Positions 20,654 to 31,264 of a DNA stretch of 54,945 nucleotides are shown in pieces. Each line of letters starts with the position of its first letter. The first letter of the stretch is position 1. The stretch is from Gammaproteobacteria bacterium (lineage in GTDB: Bacteria; Pseudomonadota; Gammaproteobacteria; CAJXQU01): positions 1-54,945 of the forward strand of contig JALSRM010000038.1 in NCBI GenBank assembly GCA_026984775.1, in the 5' to 3' direction. The translations under genes were made by a program, and so were the position numbers. A model generated the notes under the pieces. The model had not been told where the DNA came from and made no database searches. It worked only from the letters and a program-made list of their open reading frames with translations.

Positions 20654-21895
20654 ATGAAATCAGTTCCCGCGCAGGTTCTTTCCAAGCTATACCGCTGGTA
20701 TGACTTCCTGAAATTCGTCGAAAAACATTTTACTGAAGATCACTGTATTCGCACGGCGGCTGCTCTGGCCTATACCTCACTGTTGTCACTGGTGCCCTTG
20801 ATGACGGTCATGTTTTCGACTTTGGCAGCATTTCCGGTATTTCAGGGTATCGAAAGAGATATTGAGGCATTTCTTTTCAATAATTTCGTACCGGCGTTGG
20901 GAGAGACCGTCCGGGGGTATCTGCACCAGTTCAGCGAGAAGGCCTCGGAATTGCGGGCATTGGGGATTGTTTTTTTGTTCATCACGGTGCTGTTGATGAT
21001 GAACACCATAGAAAATGCCTTCAATGCCATCTGGCGCGTGCGCAAGAAGCGAAAACCGATCATTCGCTTTCTCACTTATTGGGCTATTTTGACTTTGGGG
21101 CCGTTATTGGTGGGCGCAGGTTTTGTGGCGACTTCGTATCTGGTTTCCCTACCCTTTTTCACTGAGGTGGATGAAACACTCGGGATCAAACACAGAATAC
21201 TGGTGATCGTTCCCTTTGTGCTCTCCACACTGGCGTTTTTTCTCATCTATCGTTTGTTGCCCAACAGGACAGTTTCCACTCGAAGTGCCCTCATTGGTGG
21301 TTTGGTGGCTGGCGGCCTGTTCGAGATCGCCAAGCGGTTGTTCGCCTATTATGTTGTACACTTTCCCAGCCAACAGGCAATCTACGGGGCTTTTGCAACG
21401 ATCCCAGTTTTCTTGCTCTGGATCTATCTTTGCTGGTTGATCATCCTGCTGGGTGCCGAGATCACCCGCTGCCACATGACCTATCACCGTTCCGTTGGGG
21501 AGGTGGATGAACGCAGGAGGAATTTGTTTGTCGATAGCTATCGTGTCGTGGGCCATCTTTGGCAAGGACAGCAGCGGGGAACGCCCTGTACCATATCTGA
21601 TTTACTTATCTTCGAACCCGATATGAATGATGATCGCATTTACCAGATCCTGCGGACACTCAGAGAAGCCGGCTGGGTGCAGCGTACCGAAGAGGGGGGC
21701 TGGGTGCTGCTGCGTGATCTGTGCCATGAGACCTTATTGAACCTGTACCAGGCTTTGCCCGGTGGACTGCCACTTGGTGAACCCGAACAGTTCAGGGAAG
21801 ATGCCTGGGAACAGCGTCTCTATACCGAGCTGGGAAAGGCGTTTACCAGCCTGAAGGAGGCCATGAGAACACCGCTAAGTTCTTTCTATCAATAA
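20654..21895 (+). CDS. YihY/BrkB family inner-membrane protein
   Basis: This 413-residue protein has six transmembrane segments with the family signature (HCIRTAAALAYTSLLSLVPLM) and the C-terminal membrane block AIYGAFATIPVFLLWIYLCW. About 130 soluble residues follow with a winged-helix-like segment. The family (UPF0761) was once annotated as ribonuclease BN in error; its function is unsettled. The ATG at 20654 follows GAGG at about 10 bases; the longer reading to 20594 overlaps the divergent arsC. Confidence 0.85.
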   Translation: MKSVPAQVLSKLYRWYDFLKFVEKHFTEDHCIRTAAALAYTSLLSLVPLMTVMFSTLAAFPVFQGIERDIEAFLFNNFVPALGETVRGYLHQFSEKASELRALGIVFLFITVLLMMNTIENAFNAIWRVRKKRKPIIRFLTYWAILTLGPLLVGAGFVATSYLVSLPFFTEVDETLGIKHRILVIVPFVLSTLAFFLIYRLLPNRTVSTRSALIGGLVAGGLFEIAKRLFAYYVVHFPSQQAIYGAFATIPVFLLWIYLCWLIILLGAEITRCHMTYHRSVGEVDERRRNLFVDSYRVVGHLWQGQQRGTPCTISDLLIFEPDMNDDRIYQILRTLREAGWVQRTEEGGWVLLRDLCHETLLNLYQALPGGLPLGEPEQFREDAWEQRLYTELGKAFTSLKEAMRTPLSSFYQ

Positions 21896-21977
21896 CACCC
21901 TGTTTTTCAAGGAATTAAATTTCAGACCGATACAGTATTTATGATCGGTTTATTCAGTGGTTCCCTGACAATGAGTT

Positions 21978-22016
21978 TGACCCCGGTAGTTGTCAACAAC
22001 GGGATCACGGTTTTTT
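21978..22016 (+). terminator. Intrinsic terminator after the BrkB-family gene
   Basis: TGACCCCG and CGGGATCA pair with one mismatch around an inner GTTG/CAAC stem, and a run of six T (22011-22016) follows three bases later. It ends transcription just before the histidine kinase start. Confidence 0.5.
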
Positions 22017-22034
22017 GTCCAATGGTAAGCTGTG

Positions 22035-23633
22035 ATGAAGGCTTTTTTTCAGCGTAACCGGCATCTTGGACAGCTGCATAGAGACCAGGCCCGTGAGGTA
22101 CACAACCGGGTAGCGAAAGAGCTGGCCAAGCGGGCACGGATTGCCATTTTTGTCTATGTTGCCACGGCGCTGATCTTTTTACTTCTGAGTGCAAAGATGC
22201 GGGCCCATCTTCTGATTTTGGGTCCTCTGGTGGTTTTGATCATAATCTCGAGCATCGGTCGGTATTTTTCCGGACAGAACATCTCCAGGGCCATGGTGGA
22301 TCAAACCCATCTCTTACTCAAAAAATACGCATTCTGGAGTATCGCCAATGTATTCAGTTTCAGTCTCTTTGTTGCGGTGATTGTCGCCCTGGAAGGGTTC
22401 AGTAAAGAGAGCCTGGCCATGATGGTGGTCATGGCGGGGTTCATCAGTGGTTCCATGGGCACCATGGCGGTTTATTCCTGTCTATGGCATGCCTTTATCC
22501 TTTTTGCAGTTCTACCAGTGATCACGGTGTGTTTGTATACCGGTTTGGAAGGTGACCCTCTTGGTTTCGCGCTGGCAGCTGCCAGTATTGTTTTTTCGGT
22601 GTTTACTGTCGTCATCGGCAACCGGATCATTGATGAATACTGGCGTGGACAGGTGGCACTTTGTAACCTGGAAACGAGGACGCGTGATCTGGAAGCTGCC
22701 ATGATCGAGATTGAACAAAAAGAGACAGAAATCCGGCGTCATCGCGATCATCTCCAAGAGATAGTCGCCGATCAGACACACGAACTGCGGCAGGCGAAGG
22801 AGCTGGCCGAACAGGCCAGTCTGGCCAAAAGCGCGTTTCTCGCCAATATGTCCCATGAATTGCGTACGCCGCTGCATTCGATTCTGAGCTTTTCCCGGTT
22901 GGGTAAGCGACGGCTGGAAACTTTATCGAAGGAGAAGCTTGAGCATTATTTCCAGCAGATTCAGTATAGTGGGGAGCGGCTTGTTCATTTGATCGACGAG
23001 CTGCTCGATCTGTCCAAGATGGAAGCGATGAAGATGGAGTACCATTTCCGATCCAACGATTTGCTTCAGGTTGCGCAGGAATGTGTTCTCGAGCTGGAGG
23101 CCAGATTGATCGAACACAACATCACGTTGGAGATTTTGCCACCTGAAAGCGAGACTCTGGCCTGGTTCGATGAAGAAAGGCTGCGGCAGGTGATCACCAA
23201 TCTCTGCTCCAATGCCATCAAATTCACACCGGAAGGTGGCCGTATCTCCATTTCTATCGAGACCGGTTCACTGGTTCCTGGACGCAGAAAGAGCGATGCA
23301 GAAGAGGTACCGGCGCTTCTGTTTGTGATCCGGGATACCGGGGTGGGGATCCCTCAGGGTGAGCTGACGGCAATTTTCGACAAGTTTGCACAGGGCAGCA
23401 AAACCAGTACCATACCGGGTGGGACCGGACTTGGCTTGGCTATCTGCAAGGAAATCATCGAGGCTCACCATGGGCGAATCTGGGCCTGGAACTGGCGGAA
23501 CGCCGAAGTAAAGAGCGAGCAGGACAGTGGCGCGGAGTTTTGCTTTCTGATCCCACGGTTCCCTGTATATACCGATCAGGAAGTGGTGATATTACCTGAC
23601 AAAGTGCGGCAACTGGGGCATGAATCTGTGTAA
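22035..23633 (+). CDS. Membrane histidine kinase, orphan
   Basis: This 532-residue kinase has about six transmembrane segments in the first 200 residues, a coiled-coil linker, a HisKA domain with the phospho-accepting His274 in SHELRTPLHS, and a complete HATPase domain (NLCSNAIKFTP N-box, DTGVGIPQ G1-box, GGTGLGLAICKE G2-box). The membrane part has no recognised sensor domain. No response regulator is encoded beside it, so its partner is elsewhere. Its start is the ATG directly following a GTG codon. It converges on proS with a five-base gap. Confidence 0.88.
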   Translation: MKAFFQRNRHLGQLHRDQAREVHNRVAKELAKRARIAIFVYVATALIFLLLSAKMRAHLLILGPLVVLIIISSIGRYFSGQNISRAMVDQTHLLLKKYAFWSIANVFSFSLFVAVIVALEGFSKESLAMMVVMAGFISGSMGTMAVYSCLWHAFILFAVLPVITVCLYTGLEGDPLGFALAAASIVFSVFTVVIGNRIIDEYWRGQVALCNLETRTRDLEAAMIEIEQKETEIRRHRDHLQEIVADQTHELRQAKELAEQASLAKSAFLANMSHELRTPLHSILSFSRLGKRRLETLSKEKLEHYFQQIQYSGERLVHLIDELLDLSKMEAMKMEYHFRSNDLLQVAQECVLELEARLIEHNITLEILPPESETLAWFDEERLRQVITNLCSNAIKFTPEGGRISISIETGSLVPGRRKSDAEEVPALLFVIRDTGVGIPQGELTAIFDKFAQGSKTSTIPGGTGLGLAICKEIIEAHHGRIWAWNWRNAEVKSEQDSGAEFCFLIPRFPVYTDQEVVILPDKVRQLGHESV

Positions 23634-23638
23634 GGCGA

Positions 23639-25348
23639 TCAGAGGTTCAGTTTTTCTTTGAGAAAATCCCACAGTGTGTCGGCAGTGACATCGGTGCTTT
23701 TTTCATCGCGTCGGCTTTTGTATTCCACTTGACCGGCATCCAGTCCCCGATCACTGATGACCAAACGGTGGGGAACTCCAATCAATTCCAGGTCATTGAA
23801 CAACACGCCGGGACGTTCTTTGGTGTCGCACAACAGCACATCGACGCCGGCCCGGATCAAGTCCTCGTAGAGCAGGTTTGAGGCTTCTTCCACACGTTCC
23901 GATTTGTGAGCATTAACAGGGACAATGGCAAGCTGGAAAGGGGCGATGGCATCCGGCCAGATGATGCCGGCATCATCGTGATTCTGTTCGATGGCAGCGG
24001 CAACCACACGGGAGACACCGATGCCGTAACATCCCATGATCAATTCCACAGCCTTGCCGTTTTCATCCAGGACATTGGCCTTCATGGCACGGCTGTATTT
24101 GTCACCGAGTTGGAAGATGTGCCCCACCTCAATCCCGCGGGCAATGCGGATCGTGCCTTTGCCATCGGGGCTCGGCTCACCCTCTTCGATATTACGGATG
24201 TCAGCAACCCCGGGTTCAGGCAGATCACGCCCCCAGTTGACTCCGGTAAGGTGCTTGCCATCTTCATTGGCACCGCAGGCGAAGTCGGCAACCACGGCGG
24301 CCGCCTGATCGACAATGACCGGGATCTCGAGCCCCACTGGGCCCAAAGAGCCAACGGAGCAGCCTAGCAGTGTCCGGACTTTCTCGCTGTCGGCAAAACG
24401 AAATGGGCTGGCAACCGGTTCCAGCTTTTCCGCCTTGATAGCGTTGAGTTCATGATCGCCGCGCACGATCAGAGCGACTAGGGTGTCGTCTTTACCTTCC
24501 ACGATCAGTGTCTTCAGGCATTGAGATGGCGTAATGCCAAGGAATGAGCAGACTTCATCGATACTGTGTTGCCCTGGTGTGTCGACGGTCTTCATCACCT
24601 GGGTAGGTTGCGGACGGGGCTGTTCCGGTTTTGGCGCCGGGGCCAGCTCCACATTCGAGGCATAGTCGCTGTCGGTACTGAACGCAATACTGTCCTCTCC
24701 AGATTCGGCCAGCACATGAAACTCATGGGACGCGTTGCCACCGATGTTCCCTGTATCCGCTTCTACGGCGCGGAATTTCAATCCCAGGCGGGTGAAGATC
24801 CGGCTGTATGTGTCATACATGACTTGATACGTTTCCTGCAGGGAATCGTAATCAAGGTGGAAGGAATAGGCGTCTTTCATCAGGAATTCTCGTGCTCGCA
24901 TGACGCCGAAACGTGGTCGGATCTCGTCACGAAATTTGGTTTGGATCTGATAAAAATTGGCCGGCAACTGTTTGTAACTGCGGATCTCGTTCCGGACCAG
25001 TGAGGTGATCACCTCCTCTGCTGTCGGTCCATAACAGAATTCACGGCCATGGCGATCGGTGATGCGCAGTAATTCCGGGCCGTATTGCTCCCACCGTCCG
25101 GATTCCTCCCACAGTCCTGCCGGTTGTACTGTCGGCATGAGCAGTTCCTGCGCACCCGATCGATCCATCTCTTCGCGGACAATGTGCTCTACCTTGCGCA
25201 AAACTCTCAAGCCCAGAGGCAACCATGAATAGATACCTGAGGCCGTCTGGCGGATCATACCGGCCCGTAACATCAGTTTGTGGCTGATGACTTCCGCGTC
25301 GGCAGGAGCTTCCCGCAGAGTAGGTATTAAAAAATTGGACAGTCGCAT
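23639..25348 (-). CDS. proS: Prolyl-tRNA synthetase
   Basis: This 569-residue class II synthetase charges tRNA-Pro. It has the bacterial layout: a catalytic core with [26 protein letters not shown] and [21 protein letters not shown], a YbaK-like editing insertion between about residues 225 and 405, and a C-terminal anticodon-binding domain beginning near [10 protein letters not shown]. Length is normal. No strong ribosome-binding site precedes the ATG. Confidence 0.96.
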   Translation of the reverse strand: MRLSNFLIPTLREAPADAEVISHKLMLRAGMIRQTASGIYSWLPLGLRVLRKVEHIVREEMDRSGAQELLMPTVQPAGLWEESGRWEQYGPELLRITDRHGREFCYGPTAEEVITSLVRNEIRSYKQLPANFYQIQTKFRDEIRPRFGVMRAREFLMKDAYSFHLDYDSLQETYQVMYDTYSRIFTRLGLKFRAVEADTGNIGGNASHEFHVLAESGEDSIAFSTDSDYASNVELAPAPKPEQPRPQPTQVMKTVDTPGQHSIDEVCSFLGITPSQCLKTLIVEGKDDTLVALIVRGDHELNAIKAEKLEPVASPFRFADSEKVRTLLGCSVGSLGPVGLEIPVIVDQAAAVVADFACGANEDGKHLTGVNWGRDLPEPGVADIRNIEEGEPSPDGKGTIRIARGIEVGHIFQLGDKYSRAMKANVLDENGKAVELIMGCYGIGVSRVVAAAIEQNHDDAGIIWPDAIAPFQLAIVPVNAHKSERVEEASNLLYEDLIRAGVDVLLCDTKERPGVLFNDLELIGVPHRLVISDRGLDAGQVEYKSRRDEKSTDVTADTLWDFLKEKLNL

Positions 25349-25437
25349 GTTGGTTATAAGTTTGTGTATGACAGAATGGCGAATTCTACAACAAATTATC
25401 CAAGGGTTGCGACGTCATTCAATGTTGTTTTCAGGGT

Positions 25438-25923
25438 TCAGGATTTGTTTGGATCACATTGAGAGGCAAGGGCTTCTTCCTTTTCTTGTATTCTTGCTTC
25501 TCGTTCCTCTTCAGTGAGAAGCTTTCGGTGGCCTTGTGCATCCGTTTCAAAAACCCTGGGTGTCATTCTGATCTGATCGAGATTGGTACGAAGGTCATTA
25601 CAGTATTCCTGCATCTCCCTCTCAAATCGTTCCTGATCTGCTTTCAACAGAGCGCTTTCCTGTTTTTTTTCTGCGGCGATCTTCTCCTGCTGCTGTTTTT
25701 GTTTCAGTCTTTCAATTGCTGTTGGGTCCGCAGTTCCCGTCTCGACTCTGACTTCCTGAGCAGCCATGCATTGCACTGAAGGGAATTGGGTATATTCAAC
25801 ATGTCCCCTTGAGTCGATGCATTTATAAACACCTTTAGCCAGTAGGGAATGCGAAAATAATGCAACAGCCAGTACCATCAAGGGGAGACGGGTTACCGGG
25901 TATTCAGATTTTGAACGACTCAT
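25438..25923 (-). CDS. DUF4124 domain-containing exported protein
   Basis: This 161-residue protein has a signal peptide (about residues 12-29) and a DUF4124 domain (GVYKCIDSRGHVEYTQFPS), followed by a highly charged helical region of about 100 residues. DUF4124 proteins are periplasmic and of unknown function. It is transcribed away from ilvI and lies upstream of proS in the same direction. Confidence 0.8.
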   Translation of the reverse strand: MSRSKSEYPVTRLPLMVLAVALFSHSLLAKGVYKCIDSRGHVEYTQFPSVQCMAAQEVRVETGTADPTAIERLKQKQQQEKIAAEKKQESALLKADQERFEREMQEYCNDLRTNLDQIRMTPRVFETDAQGHRKLLTEEEREARIQEKEEALASQCDPNKS

Positions 25924-26042
25924 AGGGTAAGATCACTCATAAATAAAAAATTCACCCGCTATATTGACCTGAGGTCTTACTTTCAGTCATCATACGCGAT
26001 TAACCTTGGTAATCCTGTCACAGATCCTTTTGCAACGGGCAC

Positions 26043-26118
26043 TTACCAATAGGTAATGCAATTTTTGTTCCCGGAAGGCATCTTAACCGGGGGAACTTTG
26101 AAACATGGTGAAATATAA
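26043..26118 (+). promoter_or_regulatory. ilvI leader: two hairpins and a 20-codon upstream ORF
   Basis: TTACC/GGTAA (26043-26056) and GTTCCCGG/CCGGGGGAAC (26067-26096) can form hairpins. An ATG at 26056 opens 20 codons rich in Leu and Ile (four Leu or Ile in the last half) whose TAA ends exactly one base before the ilvI GTG. GGTGA at 26107-26111 may serve as the ilvI ribosome-binding site. A control role is inference. Confidence 0.3.
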
Positions 26119-27849
26119 GTGGCTGAAAAGATAAGAGGAGCGGAGATTTTACTCAGGGCACTGGCTGATGAAGGTGTCGAGTTTATCTTTGGCTATCCAG
26201 GTGGTGCAGTTCTGCATATCTATGACGAGATCTTCAAGCAAGAGAAGGTCAAACATATCCTCGTGCGGCACGAACAGGGTGCGACCCATGCTGCCGACGG
26301 CTATGCGCGCGCAACCGGTAAGCCTGGTGTCGTTCTTGTCACCTCCGGGCCGGGTGCTACAAACTGTGTCACCGGTATTGCGACGGCCTATATGGATTCC
26401 ATCCCCATGGTGGTGCTGACCGGACAAGTACCTAAGCATCTCATTGGTAACGATGCCTTTCAGGAAGTAGATAATGTGGGTATTACACGGCCTTGTGTAA
26501 AACATAACTTCATGGTCGAGAGTGTCGAAGATCTCGCGATCACCATCAAAAAGGCATTTCATGTTGCAACTACCGGTCGTCCCGGGCCTGTTGTCGTGGA
26601 CATCCCCAAGGACATCACAGCCGATGTGGCTGAATATCATTATCCTGACAAGATCGAAATGCGTTCCTACAAGCCGGTCACCCGGGGGCATCCTGGTCAG
26701 ATCAAACGTGCGGTGGATCTCATCCTGTCGGCGAAAAAACCGATGATCTATTCCGGAGGTGGAGTCGTGCTGGATGATGCGGCAGAGCAGCTGATCGAGT
26801 TCACCCGGTTACTGGGATACCCCATCACACAGACATTAATGGGGCTGGGTGCTTATCCTGCAGAAGACCCTCAGAATCTGCAGATGTTGGGTATGCACGG
26901 CACCTATGAAGCCAACATGGCAATGCATCAGTGTGATGTGCTGATCGCCATCGGTGCACGTTTCGATGATCGGGTCACAGGTAAACTGGAACAGTTTTGT
27001 CCCCATGCCAAGATTATTCATATCGATATCGATCCGGCCTCGATTTCCAAGAATGTGGCGGTGGACATTCCCATTGTTGGCAGCGTTTCCAATGTCCTTT
27101 CAGAGATGAACAAGCTAATCCGTGCCAGCGGTTTCGAGCCATTGGATCTGGAAAAGGATGCTTGGTGGCAGCAGATCAACAAGTGGCGTGCCATCGACTG
27201 CATGCGCTACGATCGCAACAGTGAGATTATCAAGCCACAGTATGTGATCGAGGAACTGAGTCGGCTGACCGGTGGAGACGCTTTCATCACTTCGGATGTA
27301 GGACAGCATCAGATGTGGGCCGCGCAGTATTACAAGTTCAACAAGCCTCGCCGATGGATCAATTCAGGAGGACTCGGCACCATGGGGTTCGGTGTACCGG
27401 CAGCCATGGGCGTACAACTGGCCTATCCTGATGAATTGGTCTGTTGTATCAGTGGTGAAGCCTCTTTGGTTATGTGTATTCAGGAGCTTTCCACCTGCTT
27501 GCAGTACGATCTACCGATCAAGATCATTAGTCTGAACAACCGTTACATGGGGATGGTAAGGCAGTGGCAGGAATTCTTCTATGATCGCCGTTACTCTCAC
27601 TCCTATATGGATGCACTGCCGGACTTTGTCAAACTGGCCGAATCTTTTGGCCATGTAGGCATGCGTGTGGAAAAAACCGCGGATGTCACCGGTGCGCTGG
27701 AAGAGGCATTGGGCATGAAAGATCGGCTGGTGCTGATGGATATCGTGACCGATCAGACAGAGAACGTTTATCCCATGATTGCCGCAGGTAAAGGCCACAA
27801 TGAAATGGACCTGCCACCCGGTGTCGATGTAGAAAGGGAGTTATCATAA
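26119..27849 (+). CDS. ilvI: Acetolactate synthase large subunit
   Basis: This 576-residue thiamine-diphosphate enzyme makes acetolactate or acetohydroxybutyrate, the first common step of valine, leucine and isoleucine synthesis. The catalytic glutamate region (RHEQGATHAADGYARATG), the FAD segment and the C-terminal SLNNRYMGMVRQWQ block are present. The thiamine/magnesium motif reads SGEAS where E. coli has GDGS; Glu here also occurs in other gammaproteobacterial enzymes, so activity is expected. The start is GTG at 26119. The stop overlaps the ilvH start (TAATG). Confidence 0.95.
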   Translation: MAEKIRGAEILLRALADEGVEFIFGYPGGAVLHIYDEIFKQEKVKHILVRHEQGATHAADGYARATGKPGVVLVTSGPGATNCVTGIATAYMDSIPMVVLTGQVPKHLIGNDAFQEVDNVGITRPCVKHNFMVESVEDLAITIKKAFHVATTGRPGPVVVDIPKDITADVAEYHYPDKIEMRSYKPVTRGHPGQIKRAVDLILSAKKPMIYSGGGVVLDDAAEQLIEFTRLLGYPITQTLMGLGAYPAEDPQNLQMLGMHGTYEANMAMHQCDVLIAIGARFDDRVTGKLEQFCPHAKIIHIDIDPASISKNVAVDIPIVGSVSNVLSEMNKLIRASGFEPLDLEKDAWWQQINKWRAIDCMRYDRNSEIIKPQYVIEELSRLTGGDAFITSDVGQHQMWAAQYYKFNKPRRWINSGGLGTMGFGVPAAMGVQLAYPDELVCCISGEASLVMCIQELSTCLQYDLPIKIISLNNRYMGMVRQWQEFFYDRRYSHSYMDALPDFVKLAESFGHVGMRVEKTADVTGALEEALGMKDRLVLMDIVTDQTENVYPMIAAGKGHNEMDLPPGVDVERELS

Positions 27850-28340
27850 TGCGACATATCATTTCCATTCTGCTCGAGAACGAAGCAGGTGCTTTGTCAC
27901 GTGTTGCTGGTCTGTTTTCTGCCAGAAACTACAACATCGAATCCCTGACTGTCGCCCCCACCGAAGATCCTACCATGTCCCGCATGACGCTGGTGACCAG
28001 TGGTTCCGATGCTACCATTGAGCAGATCCAGAAGCAGCTCAACAAGTTGATCGATGTGATCAAGCTGACCGATCTGAACGAGGTCAGACACATTGAGCGA
28101 GAGCTGATGTTGGTGAAAACCAGGGCGACAGGTCAGTTACGAGAAGAGATCAAACGACTGGTGGATATCTTTCGTGGCCGTATCATCGATGTGACAGACA
28201 CCACCTATACCATTGAACTGACAGGCTCTGGCAAAAAACTGGATGCCTTTCTGGAGGCGCTGGACAGCAAGGCCATCATCGAAGTTGTACGGACGGGGAT
28301 CACAGGTATAGCTCGGGGTGAAAACGCACTCAAACTTTAA
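27849..28340 (+). CDS. ilvH: Acetolactate synthase regulatory subunit
   Basis: This 163-residue small subunit activates the large subunit and confers valine feedback inhibition. The N-terminal ACT domain (RHIISILLENEAGALSRVAGLF, NIESLTV) and the C-terminal domain (RATGQLREEIKRLVDIFRG) are both complete. GGGAG precedes the ATG, which overlaps the ilvI stop by one base. Confidence 0.95.
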   Translation: MRHIISILLENEAGALSRVAGLFSARNYNIESLTVAPTEDPTMSRMTLVTSGSDATIEQIQKQLNKLIDVIKLTDLNEVRHIERELMLVKTRATGQLREEIKRLVDIFRGRIIDVTDTTYTIELTGSGKKLDAFLEALDSKAIIEVVRTGITGIARGENALKL

Positions 28341-28364
28341 TCAAAACAAATCAAGTCAATCTAA

Positions 28365-29396
<1,032 letters not shown>

Positions 29397-29410
29397 ACAA
29401 AAGCTCACAA

Positions 29411-29438
29411 CACCGGGTTCCTGGAAAGGGATCCGGTG
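29411..29438 (+). terminator. Strong hairpin after ilvC
   Basis: CACCGGGTTCC and GGGATCCGGTG form an 11-base-pair stem with two G-U pairs around TGGAAA, 14 bases after the ilvC stop. There is no T-run, so it may protect the ilv transcript end or reduce readthrough into psd-pssA. Confidence 0.45.
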
Positions 29439-29546
29439 CCCATGTTTGATCGTTTCCAGATCAGAAATAATTATTCTCACCAAATTCCTTGCAAAAAATG
29501 CTGCAGTGCGGAATTATTACAGTTCGATTACAAGAGTGATTCTGTA

Positions 29547-30218
29547 ATGCCGAGTAACAGTTATACAATTATTGCCAGGGAAGGATGGTTGATTCTGTTT
29601 ATCGTTGCCCTCACAGGGCTGTTTCTGCTCTACGAGTTCATGCCACTCTACTCAATTCCCGTTTGGCTACTTTTGCTTGTCCTGGTCTATCTGCTGCGCG
29701 ATCCAGAACGCACGATTCCCTCCTCTCCACTGGCCGTCGTTAGTCCGGTAGACGGGTATGTGGATAATATCTCCAGTGTACAGGACAAATGGATCGGAAG
29801 AGATGCACTGCGGATCAGGTTACGCATGGGATACGAAGATACATACAGTATTCGTAGTCCCATTGAGGGCAAGATTGTCAAGACCTGGTCCTCAGAACCC
29901 GCGAGACTGGGAACAAGTGAGAAGATCCATCGACATGCAATCTGGATCCAGTCAGACGAAGGAGATGATGTCTTGATTGTTCTCTATGTGGGGAAAATCG
30001 CATCAAGACTCAAGTTTTATGCCCACGCTGGTGAACGGGTTGGTCAGGGCCAACGCTGTGGCTACTTCTTTTTGGGCGGGATCGCGGAAGTTTATCTGCC
30101 AGAGAATTCCAGAGTCAGGGTAAAACAAGGGAATCGGGTAATGTCGGGAACCAGCATCCTTGGCCAGTTGGTTCATCAAAAGACACATCCTATTTCAGCA
30201 ATTCCCAACCCGGTGTGA
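29547..30218 (+). CDS. Phosphatidylserine decarboxylase-like protein with degenerate active site
   Basis: This 223-residue protein has the length, N-terminal membrane segments and fold markers of short-form phosphatidylserine decarboxylase (REGW, LLRDPERTIP, SPVDGYV, VYLP, and a C-terminal TSILG). In the family the FGS serine is cut to create the catalytic pyruvoyl group; here that position is Gly178 in FLGGI, and the usual VH before NR is Thr99-Tyr100. It should therefore neither self-cleave nor decarboxylate. The operon place between ilvC and pssA is the standard place of psd. The ATG at 29547 gives normal length. It may have become a regulatory or structural partner of PssA, or be decaying. 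Confidence 0.75.
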   Translation: MPSNSYTIIAREGWLILFIVALTGLFLLYEFMPLYSIPVWLLLLVLVYLLRDPERTIPSSPLAVVSPVDGYVDNISSVQDKWIGRDALRIRLRMGYEDTYSIRSPIEGKIVKTWSSEPARLGTSEKIHRHAIWIQSDEGDDVLIVLYVGKIASRLKFYAHAGERVGQGQRCGYFFLGGIAEVYLPENSRVRVKQGNRVMSGTSILGQLVHQKTHPISAIPNPV

Positions 30219-30285
30219 TCGAACAGACTCTTTTCTTTCGTTTATCGTAGTAGAATGTGCATTCAAGCCATACGTGGTATCCGCA

Positions 30286-31041
30286 ATGCCTAAAAACCAT
30301 CTACAGCGACGCAAGGGGATTTACCTGCTACCCAATCTTTTCACCACGGCAGCTCTGTTTTCCGGTTTCTATGCCATTGTGGCCGCCATGAATGGGCGGT
30401 TTGAACCTGCGGCGATCGCCATTTTCGTCGCCATGATCCTCGATGGCATGGATGGTCGTGTGGCGCGGATGACCAATACACAAAGTGATTTCGGTGGGGA
30501 ATATGACAGTCTTTCTGACATGATCTCTTTTGGATTGGCACCGGCTTTGGTCATTTACCAGTGGGGATTGACCGACCTTGGCCGTGTGGGTTGGGTTGCC
30601 GCGTTTGTCTATACAGCGTCTGCGGCTTTGCGGCTTGCCCGTTTCAATACCCAGGCAGAGACGGTGGACAAACGTTATTTTCAGGGGTTACCGAGCCCTT
30701 CTGCAGCCGCTTTGATTGCAGGCCTGGTCTGGATCGGTGCTGAATACCAGTTGGAGATGAGTCGTTCTTTGAGCACCATCGCATTGATCACCACCATCAT
30801 CGCCGGTGGTTTGATGATCAGTAATGTGCGTTATTACAGCTTTAAGGAGATCGACTTCAGGGGCAAGGTACCTTTTGTCCATATTCTGGCCGTGGTGATG
30901 ATCTTTGTTTTCATTTCTCTGGAGCCGCCTTCGGTTTTGTTTGCTTTATTCTCACTTTATGCCCTATCCGGCCCCTTGATGACCTTGCTGCAACTCCACC
31001 GACATCGAAAAAAACGCTCAAGTTCTGAAGAAAAAGGTTGA
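30286..31041 (+). CDS. pssA: CDP-diacylglycerol-serine O-phosphatidyltransferase
   Basis: This 251-residue inner-membrane enzyme makes phosphatidylserine from CDP-diacylglycerol and serine. The CDP-alcohol phosphotransferase signature is complete: DGMDGRVAR, then Gly, and two aspartates in EYDSLSD. About six to eight transmembrane segments follow the usual pattern of the Bacillus-type integral-membrane enzyme. The ATG at 30286 gives MPKNHLQRRKGIYLLPNLFT, the normal family start; the 42 in-frame codons before it overlap the preceding gene. Confidence 0.93.
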   Translation: MPKNHLQRRKGIYLLPNLFTTAALFSGFYAIVAAMNGRFEPAAIAIFVAMILDGMDGRVARMTNTQSDFGGEYDSLSDMISFGLAPALVIYQWGLTDLGRVGWVAAFVYTASAALRLARFNTQAETVDKRYFQGLPSPSAAALIAGLVWIGAEYQLEMSRSLSTIALITTIIAGGLMISNVRYYSFKEIDFRGKVPFVHILAVVMIFVFISLEPPSVLFALFSLYALSGPLMTLLQLHRHRKKRSSSEEKG

Positions 31042-31075
31042 TAACCTACGGTCTTGTCGCTATCTTGTTGAGCCA

Positions 31076-31177
31076 ATGAACACATTTGCACGACAATATG
31101 GCCGATTCACACGCTTCTCGCGTGAAATGTTATCGTGCCTGCCACTTGCTCTCCCCCTGCCCGTCCAGGGCATCTAG
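31076..31177 (+). CDS. Possible leucine-rich leader peptide upstream of leuA
   Basis: An ATG at 31076 opens 33 codons whose second half has five Leu in eleven residues (LSCLPLALPLP). It lies 88 bases before leuA. The Leu codons are mixed and not consecutive, and no clear ribosome-binding site precedes it, so it may be chance. Confidence 0.25.
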   Translation: MNTFARQYGRFTRFSREMLSCLPLALPLPVQGI

Positions 31178-31235
31178 TTTCACATACCTGGCGAGGAAAA
31201 ACGCACAAACCAACATAGAAACCAAAACACGCAAA

Positions 31236-31257
31236 CTGCTAGAATAGCTGGCAGGAG
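31236..31257 (+). promoter_or_regulatory. Hairpin overlapping the leuA ribosome-binding site
   Basis: CTGCTAG (31236-31242) pairs with CTGGCAG (31248-31254) with one G-U pair. The 3' arm overlaps the AGGAG ribosome-binding site of leuA (31253-31257), so folding could reduce leuA translation. Confidence 0.35.
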
Positions 31258-31264
31258 AATACAT

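Noticed and set aside
23906-24367. 153-codon plus-strand frame
   Set aside because: It is antisense to the proS editing domain and has no homology or start signal.
27421-27500. Acetolactate synthase inactivated by GEAS in place of the GDGS motif
   Set aside because: Glu at this position occurs in other gammaproteobacterial enzymes and the rest of the site is intact, so inactivity is not supported.
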